A stretch of 11,433 nucleotides of DNA. Origin: Planctomycetia bacterium. Its GTDB lineage: Bacteria > Planctomycetota > UBA1135 > GCA-002686595. Below are positions 6,070 through 11,433 of the stretch, in pieces; the first letter of the stretch is position 1, and every line of letters begins with the position of its first letter. Made by a program: the position numbers and the translations under genes. Below the pieces are notes generated by a model, which was not told the DNA's origin, did not search any database, and saw only the letters and a program-made list of their open reading frames with translations. Location of the stretch: positions 1 through 11,433 of the forward strand of contig SXKQ01000049.1 of NCBI GenBank assembly GCA_005778045.1, given 5' to 3'.

Positions 6070-7110
6070 ATGCTCGTCGCGCTCGCCCTCTCCGCCCTCG
6101 CCTGCCTGCCGCAGGTGGGCCGCACTCCAGCCTCCGGACTCCGCGTCGAGCTCGGTGCCCTCGCGTTGCGCGAGGCCACGGGACAGGAGCTCGAGACTGG
6201 GCTGCAGCGGATCGGTTGCGAGGGAACGCTCATCGACATCGAGCTTGCCGTGATGCTCGCGGCGCGCATCGAGGAGCGCGTCGCCGACAGCGAGACGACC
6301 CGCGGCACGCAAGCGCTGCGCGCCGCGGCCAGCGCCGTCTTCGCGCGGCACGCCATCAAGCTCCCGCGACTCGGCTCGCTGCTCGGGGAGCGCGCCCAAC
6401 CGTGGCGTGGCGCGCTGATCGCGGCGATCGGCGACAGTCGCACGCCGCAGGCCGTGGCGCGTCTCGGAGAATGGCTGGCCATCGAGGGCGAGGACACGCG
6501 GGACACCGTCGCCGCGCTCTCCCACGCTGCGCGAGGCATGCAGGGGCCATTCGACGAGCGCACGCGCACAGCCGTGCGAGCGCTGCTCGACCGACCCGGC
6601 CGCGCCGGCTATCGCGAGGCGATCCTGTGCGCTGGATGGCTCGAGGATGACGAGGCCACGGATGCGCTGCTCGACCTGCTCCGCAGCGGCCACTCCGGGC
6701 TCGCCAAGGATGCTCGCTGGTCCCTCGAGCGCATCACGGGTGTCCAGCTCGGCCCCGACGCGCTCACGTGGCGCCGCTGGCTCGCCGAGGAGCGCGACTG
6801 GCGGCTAGAGTTCCTGCCCGGAGCGCTCGACGACCTGCTCGGCGAGGACGTCAGCGCGCAGGCCCGTGCACTGAACGAGATCGTGCGCCACCGCTTTCCG
6901 CGTCACGAGCTCGCGCAGCGGCTCGCCGGGCGCCTCGGCGCCCTCGATGGCGAACGCTTCCGGTGCGCCTGCGCGGCCTTGGGCGAGCTGCGCTCGGTCA
7001 CGGCGAGCGAGGCCTTGCGGCAGGTGAGCGATCAGGATCGGCCCACGCCGGAGCGGCTGGCTGCGCAAGCAGCCCTCGCGCGCATCGCGTCCCCCGCGTC
7101 TCGCCCCTGA
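6070..7110 (+). CDS. HEAT-repeat protein
   Basis: 346 residues, mostly helical. Repeated helix pairs such as 'WRGALIAAIGDSRTPQAVARLGEWL', seen as separate segments (for example EAILCAGWLEDDEATDALL and AKDARWSLERITG), are HEAT-like α-solenoid units. These usually make protein-protein scaffolds. The first 16 residues are hydrophobic (MLVALALSALACLPQVG) and could be a signal peptide, but there is no basic residue in front of them and the lipobox is poor, so export is uncertain. The ATG comes two bases after the stop of the PilX-like gene, which indicates translational coupling. The ribosome-binding site is only a weak purine run (GAAGAAAAAAA). Its place between prepilin genes and signalling genes suggests an accessory role in pilus assembly or its control, but no catalytic motif is seen and I assign no function. 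Confidence 0.72.
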   Translation: MLVALALSALACLPQVGRTPASGLRVELGALALREATGQELETGLQRIGCEGTLIDIELAVMLAARIEERVADSETTRGTQALRAAASAVFARHAIKLPRLGSLLGERAQPWRGALIAAIGDSRTPQAVARLGEWLAIEGEDTRDTVAALSHAARGMQGPFDERTRTAVRALLDRPGRAGYREAILCAGWLEDDEATDALLDLLRSGHSGLAKDARWSLERITGVQLGPDALTWRRWLAEERDWRLEFLPGALDDLLGEDVSAQARALNEIVRHRFPRHELAQRLAGRLGALDGERFRCACAALGELRSVTASEALRQVSDQDRPTPERLAAQAALARIASPASRP

Positions 7111-7153
7111 GAACGTCCCTGCGGCCCGCTCAAGACGCGGGTGGCTCGAGTCG

Positions 7154-7624
7154 ATGGGCTTTGACGTGCAGTCGTCCCCTCGCCCCCGCCGCCGGATTCG
7201 CCTCGTACGGCCGCGCCTCCAGTTGCGCCTCATGGGCGCGTTTCTCGGCCTGAGCTTGCTCGCGCTCACGCTGCAGTACCTCGTCTTCCAGCGCCTGCTC
7301 GCCGACACCGCGACCGCGCTGCCCAACGACGGAGCGCTGCTGCTCACCCAGACCAACGCACGCCTCTCGCAGGTGTTCCTCGTCAGCGTCGCGCTCCTGC
7401 TCCCGGCCACCTTCGCCGTCGGGCTGCTCGTGACGCATCGCCTGATCGGTCCGATTTATCGCTTCGAGGTCTACCTGCGACAGGTGATCGCGAAGGAGAC
7501 CAGCGAACCCTGCCGCATTCGCGAGGGTGACGAGCTGCAGGACCTGTGCGATCTGATCAATACGGCCACCGAGCCAGTGCGCGCCGCGAGCGCGGATACC
7601 GAAGCGCGCCGCGAGGCGGCCTAG
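7154..7624 (+). CDS. Small two-helix inner-membrane protein with a HAMP-like domain
   Basis: 156 residues. After a very basic N-terminus (PRPRRRIRLVRPRLQLR) there are two hydrophobic helices, about residues 26-45 and 73-94, with a short periplasmic loop of about 27 residues. The cytoplasmic part begins HRLIGPIYRFEVYLRQVIA and runs to GDELQDLCDLINTATE, the sequence pattern of a HAMP linker (Gly-Pro after the helix, DEL before the second amphipathic helix). No kinase, methyl-accepting or cyclase output domain follows; the protein ends about 16 residues later. Stand-alone HAMP proteins of this form with a 'GPIYRFE' sequence are known to me from GC-rich bacteria, but without a settled role. The gene is 43 bp after the HEAT gene and 12 bp before the histidine kinase gene, so it may act as a partner of that kinase. 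Confidence 0.72.
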   Translation: MGFDVQSSPRPRRRIRLVRPRLQLRLMGAFLGLSLLALTLQYLVFQRLLADTATALPNDGALLLTQTNARLSQVFLVSVALLLPATFAVGLLVTHRLIGPIYRFEVYLRQVIAKETSEPCRIREGDELQDLCDLINTATEPVRAASADTEARREAA

Positions 7625-7636
7625 GGACACGCGACC

Positions 7637-9514
7637 ATGCAGCTGCGCACACGACTCGCGCTGGTCGTCGCGCTGGTGGTGGCGGCATACGCGCTGGGCG
7701 ACCTCGCCTTGCAGCGCTTCGTGCTGCTGCCGCGCTTCGAGGAGCTCGAGCGCGCGGAAGCCTCGACCGACGTGCTGCGCGTGGAGCGCGCGCTCGAAGC
7801 CGAGATCGCGACCATCGACGCTCGCTGCTCGGAGTGGGCGGCCTGGGAGGATGCCAACGACTTCGTGAGCGGAGGTCCGCGCGGGGATGCATTCCGCGCG
7901 CACCATCTCTCCCCCGCCAGCCTGCGCGCCTCGCGCATCGACCTGCTCTACCTCGTAGCCGCCGACGGGCGCGTCATCTGGGGCGAAGTCCGGGATCCTG
8001 CGAGCGGCGAGCTCGTGCGCCTGCCGGAGCTCGACTTCGAGCAACTGAGCCCCGGCCATCCGTTCCTGTCCCACGACCGCGACACGCCGACGCGCGGGCT
8101 CGCGCTCACGACGCGCGGTCCGCTGCTGCTCGCCTCGCGCATGCTCGAAGGCGGCCAGCGCGGCAGCGTCATACTCGGACGTCTCGTCGCGACCACCCTG
8201 CTCGCGGAGCTGCGCGAACGCACGGAAGTCGACTTCGACCTCGTGCCTCTCGACGAGGCCGGGCGGACCATGCCGGCGGAGTTCCTCGCCGCGATCACTG
8301 CGGAGGCCCGGCCCGTGGTGCAGCCGCGCGATGCAAGCGCCCTCGAAGGCTGGACAGCGATCGACGATCTGCGCGGACGCCCGGCCCTGCTCGTGCGGGC
8401 CCGACTTCCGCGCTCCATCTCGGCCGGCGGACGAGACGCGCTGCGTTACGCGCTCGTCTCGACCATCGCGGCGGGCTTGCTGTTGCTCGCGGTCCTGCTC
8501 GCCGTGCTGCGGCGCACCGTGGTCGATCCGGTGGCCACACTCACACGGCATGCCGTCGAGATCGGGCGGAGCGACGACTACGCTCGCGTCGTCGCACTCC
8601 AGCGCGGAGACGAGATCGGAACCCTGTCGCGCGAGTTCGAACGCATGATGCGCAAGCTCGAGGCTTCGCGCGCGGAACTCGTGACCACCGCTCGCGCCGC
8701 CGGCATGTCGGAGATCGCCACGGGCATCCTGCACAACGTCGGCAATGTCCTGAACAGCGTCAACGTGTCGGCCGAGCTCCTCGAAGCGCGGCTGCGCGAG
8801 TCGCGGCTGCAGAAGCTCGAAAAGCTCGCCGAGCTCGTGCGCGCCCAAGGCGATCGCTTCGGCGAGTTCGTAGCCGGTGACCCGCGTGGTCGCCACGTGG
8901 CTCCGTACCTGCTCGAGGTGGCGGACGGCCTCAAGGGCGAGCACGCCGAGCTCGCGCGCGAGGTGCGCTCGCTCGCCGAGGGTATCGATCACATCCGCCA
9001 GCTCGTCGCGGCTCAGCAGGACTTCGCGCGGCGCAGCGAGCTCCGAGAGCAGGTCGAGCTCGGCACGCTCGTCGAAATGGCGTGGGACATCGTGGCGCGC
9101 TCCTCGAACGGGCCGCTCCCGCGCATGGAACGCGAGATCGAGGACCTCGGGCGGGTCGCGGTCGATCGCCACAAGCTCGTGCAGGTGCTCGTCAACCTGC
9201 TGAAAAACGCCCGCGAGTCCGTCGCGGAAGCGCGGCGCGAGCCCGGTCTCGTGCGCGTCCGCATCGCGAGCGCCGGCGAGCGCGTGCGCATCGAGGTCCA
9301 CGACGACGGGCTCGGCATCCCGCCCGAAAATCTCGCCAGACTCTTCCGCCACGGGTTCACGACCAAGCCCGACGGCCACGGCTTCGGCCTGCATTCCTGC
9401 GCCAACGCCGCAAGCGAGATGGGCGGCTGCCTGCGCGCCGAGAGCGCTGGCGCGGGCCTAGGCGCCACTTTCCTGCTCGAACTTCCGCTGCTCGCCCGCG
9501 CGGCCGCAGCCTGA
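7637..9514 (+). CDS. CHASE4-HAMP sensor histidine kinase with 'GILHNVGNVLNS' H-box
   Basis: 625 residues, inner-membrane sensor. A first membrane helix (about 6-24) is followed by a periplasmic CHASE4-type ligand-sensing domain (about 27-265, with EWAAWEDANDFV at 66-77). A second helix (about 272-291) and a HAMP linker (DPVATLTRH through RGDEIGTLSREFERMM) come next. The dimerisation helix holds AAGMSEIATGILHNVGNVLN, where His366 is the likely phospho-accepting residue; this is a known variant of the H-box. The ATPase domain is complete: N-box from His512 through LLKNA (Asn524), G1 DDGLGIP at 556-562, F-box FRHGFTTK, G2 GHGFGLH at 580-586. About 110 helical residues lie between H-box and N-box, longer than usual. 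AGGGA stands nine bases before the ATG. The response-regulator gene follows 14 bp later and is the obvious phosphotransfer partner. The signal sensed is unknown. Confidence 0.92.
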   Translation: MQLRTRLALVVALVVAAYALGDLALQRFVLLPRFEELERAEASTDVLRVERALEAEIATIDARCSEWAAWEDANDFVSGGPRGDAFRAHHLSPASLRASRIDLLYLVAADGRVIWGEVRDPASGELVRLPELDFEQLSPGHPFLSHDRDTPTRGLALTTRGPLLLASRMLEGGQRGSVILGRLVATTLLAELRERTEVDFDLVPLDEAGRTMPAEFLAAITAEARPVVQPRDASALEGWTAIDDLRGRPALLVRARLPRSISAGGRDALRYALVSTIAAGLLLLAVLLAVLRRTVVDPVATLTRHAVEIGRSDDYARVVALQRGDEIGTLSREFERMMRKLEASRAELVTTARAAGMSEIATGILHNVGNVLNSVNVSAELLEARLRESRLQKLEKLAELVRAQGDRFGEFVAGDPRGRHVAPYLLEVADGLKGEHAELAREVRSLAEGIDHIRQLVAAQQDFARRSELREQVELGTLVEMAWDIVARSSNGPLPRMEREIEDLGRVAVDRHKLVQVLVNLLKNARESVAEARREPGLVRVRIASAGERVRIEVHDDGLGIPPENLARLFRHGFTTKPDGHGFGLHSCANAASEMGGCLRAESAGAGLGATFLLELPLLARAAAA

Positions 9515-9528
9515 ACGCGAGACTCCCC

Positions 9529-10827
9529 ATGAGCATGCCCACGCGACCCCGCATCCTGATCGTCGACGACAACGCGGCGATCCACGCTGACTTTCGCAAG
9601 GTCCTCGCGCGCGCCAGCGAGTCCCGCGGCGAGAGCGTGAGCTCGAGCGAGGCCGCGCTCTTCGGCGAGCCCGCGCAGGCGACACCGCAGAGCGAGACTC
9701 CCACGGAGTGCGAATACGAGCTCGACGACGCGCTGCAGGGCGAGGAGGCGGTCGAGAAGGTGCGCGCCGCGTGCGCGAACGGCGCGCCCTTCGCCCTGGC
9801 GTTCCTCGACGTTCGCATGCCGCCCGGCATCGACGGCATCGAGACCGCGCGGCGTCTGTGGGAGGTCGATTCCGACCTCCAGATCGTGCTTTGCACGGCG
9901 TACTCGGACTACACGTGGCAAGAGACGGTCGCTGCGCTCGGCCGCACGGATCGTCTGCTGATCCTGAAGAAGCCCTTCGACACGGTCGAGGCCTGCCAGC
10001 TCGCGGCGGCGCTGACGGAGAAACGCGCATCACTGCAGCGCGAGCGCGAGAACCTCGCCGCCGCGCGTCGCTCCGAGCTCGAAGCCCGTGCCTATGCGGC
10101 CTCGCTAGAGACGATGAACCGCGCCCTCCAGTCCTCGTGGGCGCAAGCCGACAGCGAGCTGAGGCGCCGCAACGCATTCCTCCAGCGCCTCTCGTCCGAA
10201 GTGCTCGCACCGGCGCAGCGCCTGCTGCTCGAACAGCTCGACCTCAAGGGCATCGCGAGCGGCGAGCGCAGCGCAGGTCTCGGTCTCGAGCGACTGCTGG
10301 ACCCGGCCATCTCCGTCGTCAGCGCGATCGCCGCCGTGCTGGAGCTGTCGGCGATCGAGTCCGGCACGGCCAGCGTCGCGAGCGAGCCCTGCTCTCCTGC
10401 CGAGCTCGCGCTACGCGTGGCTGGCGAGGCCTCGCGCTGCTCGCGCGTGCCCGTGAGCGCGCACATCGATGCCAGCGCTCCCGCGACGATCCAAGGCGAT
10501 CCGGCGCGGCTGGCGCGCATCGTCGACGAGCTCGTCGCCAATGCGGTCCGGCACTCGCCCGAAGGCAAGGTCGAGGTCAGCGTCGCGGCCGACACTCAGC
10601 AGGGAATGCTCGCGATCACGGTGCAAGACGACGGCGACGGCCTCTCGCGCGACGCCGAAGCGCACGTATTCGAGCCGTTCAACTCGGCGGGCTGCGAGCG
10701 CGCCGGACTCGGTCTGGCGCTCGCGCGCCGCACCGCGAGCCTGCTCGGCGGAGAGCTCGTCTACGAGCCTCGGGAAGAGCGTGGAGCACGCTTCTGCTTG
10801 CGCGTGCCGGTGCGCGAGACGGCCTAG
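9529..10827 (+). CDS. Response regulator fused to a histidine-kinase-like ATPase lacking the H-box histidine
   Basis: 432 residues, no membrane helix, cytoplasmic. The receiver domain has the acidic pair Asp13-Asp14 (LIVDDN), phospho-accepting Asp94 (AFLDVRMPPG), Thr123 (TAYSDY) and Lys147/Lys148 (LKKPFD). An insertion of about 40 residues (about 32-70), mostly Ser/Glu/Ala, sits between the first helix and the second strand. A coiled coil (about 160-205) leads to a kinase-like module. At the H-box, FLQRLSSEVLAP aligns with the usual FLANMSHEIRTP, so the histidine is Ser223. The ATP-binding motifs remain: N-box with Asn338 (ELVANAVRHSP), G1 DDGDGLS, F-box FEPF and G2 AGLGLALA. It follows its presumed kinase by 14 bp. 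The ATG at 9529 starts the receiver directly; an earlier in-frame start would lie inside the kinase gene. The ATPase part may serve dimerisation, ATP sensing or regulation rather than autophosphorylation. Confidence 0.88.
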   Translation: MSMPTRPRILIVDDNAAIHADFRKVLARASESRGESVSSSEAALFGEPAQATPQSETPTECEYELDDALQGEEAVEKVRAACANGAPFALAFLDVRMPPGIDGIETARRLWEVDSDLQIVLCTAYSDYTWQETVAALGRTDRLLILKKPFDTVEACQLAAALTEKRASLQRERENLAAARRSELEARAYAASLETMNRALQSSWAQADSELRRRNAFLQRLSSEVLAPAQRLLLEQLDLKGIASGERSAGLGLERLLDPAISVVSAIAAVLELSAIESGTASVASEPCSPAELALRVAGEASRCSRVPVSAHIDASAPATIQGDPARLARIVDELVANAVRHSPEGKVEVSVAADTQQGMLAITVQDDGDGLSRDAEAHVFEPFNSAGCERAGLGLALARRTASLLGGELVYEPREERGARFCLRVPVRETA

Positions 10828-10844
10828 GCTCCGAGCGTCTTCAC

Positions 10845-11433
10845 TCAGCCAGCCTGCTTCGTATCGAAGCCGCGCTCGAGCAGCGCCAGAGCCTTCTCCG
10901 GCGGCACCGGCGGGCTGAACAGGTAGCCCTGAACCTCGTCACACTGCAGCACGCGCAGGAACGAGAACTGGGAAGCCGTCTCGACACCCTCGGCCACGAC
11001 CGCGAGCTTGAGGCTCTTCGCCATCAGCAGGATCGAGGTGACGATGGCGGCGTCGTCGGGGTTGGACGTCGACTCGCGGATGAAGCTCTGGTCGATCTTG
11101 AGTGCGTCGATCGGGAAGCGCTTCAGGTATGCGAGTGACGAGTAGCCCGTGCCGAAGTCGTCGATCGAGAGGTGCACACCCGCGGCCTTGAGCTTGCCGA
11201 GCGTCTCCACGGCGGAGCCCGCGTCGCGCATGACGGTGCTCTCTGTCAGCTCGAGCTCGAGCCAGTCCGCCGCGAGCCCGCTCGACACCAGCGCGGCGCG
11301 TACGACCTGCGGGAGGTTTGGCTGCGTGAACTGCACCGTCGACAGGTTGACGGCCATGCGCACGGGAGTCGCGCCCGCATCCTGCCACGCCTTCGCCTGT
11401 CGGCACGCCTCCCGCAGCACCCACTCGCCGATC
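10845..11433 (-). CDS. EAL-domain protein, C-terminal fragment (probable c-di-GMP phosphodiesterase), cut by window edge
   Basis: 195 codons are visible, starting inside the EAL domain at IGEWVLREA. The name-giving E-x-L motif lies upstream, outside the window, as do any sensor or GGDEF domains. Visible catalytic and metal-binding motifs are intact: AVNLS, ELTES, IDDFGTGYSSLAYLKRFP, LKIDQSFI, VVAEGVET and DEVQGYLFS. These correspond to the Asn, Glu, Asp-Asp, Lys, Glu and Gln residues of active EAL phosphodiesterases, so the enzyme is probably able to open c-di-GMP to pGpG. The stop is 17 bp from that of the converging response-regulator gene, with no clear terminator in between. A role in turning attachment down near pilus genes is plausible, but is inferred from position only. 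Confidence 0.92.
   Translation of the reverse strand, partial: IGEWVLREACRQAKAWQDAGATPVRMAVNLSTVQFTQPNLPQVVRAALVSSGLAADWLELELTESTVMRDAGSAVETLGKLKAAGVHLSIDDFGTGYSSLAYLKRFPIDALKIDQSFIRESTSNPDDAAIVTSILLMAKSLKLAVVAEGVETASQFSFLRVLQCDEVQGYLFSPPVPPEKALALLERGFDTKQAG

Noticed and set aside
7546..8880. Plus-strand frame of 444 codons overlapping the kinase gene
   Set aside because: It is extremely Arg/Ala/Gly-rich, has no recognisable domain, and lies out of frame with a clear kinase.
7130..9394. Long open minus-strand reading frame of 754 codons
   Set aside because: It is antisense to the HAMP protein and the CHASE4 kinase, whose domains are unmistakable. The composition (Arg, His, Glu, Ala without a fold) is that of a shadow frame.
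10826..10852. Bidirectional terminator between the convergent genes
   Set aside because: Only a very weak AGGCT/AGCCT pairing without a T-tract could be found in and around the 17-bp gap.

Overview
The window is GC-rich (clearly above 60% by eye) bacterial DNA with short intergenic gaps. It encodes a diderm cell: there is an outer-membrane porin, a lipoprotein and periplasmic sensor domains. Long HEAT-repeat proteins, single calcium-loop motifs of the 'DDNGNGLVDE' kind in prepilin-like proteins, weak Shine-Dalgarno use and large multidomain sensor kinases would all fit Planctomycetota. Myxococcota or another GC-rich diderm phylum cannot be excluded from sequence alone. No tRNA, rRNA, CRISPR array, transposase or phage gene was seen.

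Left part, minus strand (1-3055): a metal-acquisition locus. Reading leftward, it holds a 73-residue Cys-rich lipoprotein, a 222-bp array of 69-bp palindromic repeats with two terminator-like hairpins, an outer-membrane porin of the type found beside zinc transporters, a ZnuA/TroA-like metal-binding protein, and the first 43 codons of the cognate ABC ATPase, which leaves the window at its Walker A motif. Together, porin, periplasmic binding protein and ABC importer would carry a transition metal (probably zinc, possibly manganese) from outside to the cytoplasm. The membrane permease must lie beyond base 1.

Middle and right, plus strand (3423-10827): seven closely packed genes with gaps of 2 to 43 bp, probably one operon. 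Three encode type IV prepilin-like proteins (PilV/GspI-like, PilW/GspJ-like and a large PilX-like protein), and each carries one EF-hand/dockerin-like calcium loop. A HEAT-repeat protein, a small two-helix HAMP membrane protein, a CHASE4-HAMP histidine kinase and a response regulator follow. The regulator's receiver domain has an insertion, and it is fused to a kinase-like ATPase module whose phospho-accepting histidine position is serine. The operon leader holds a 38-bp nearly perfect inverted repeat just before the first start codon.

Far right, minus strand (10845 to the edge): the C-terminal part of an EAL-domain protein, a probable cyclic-di-GMP phosphodiesterase that converges on the regulator gene. 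A pilus or secretion module followed by two-component signalling, with a c-di-GMP enzyme alongside, suggests regulated surface attachment or motility. That link is inferred from gene order only.
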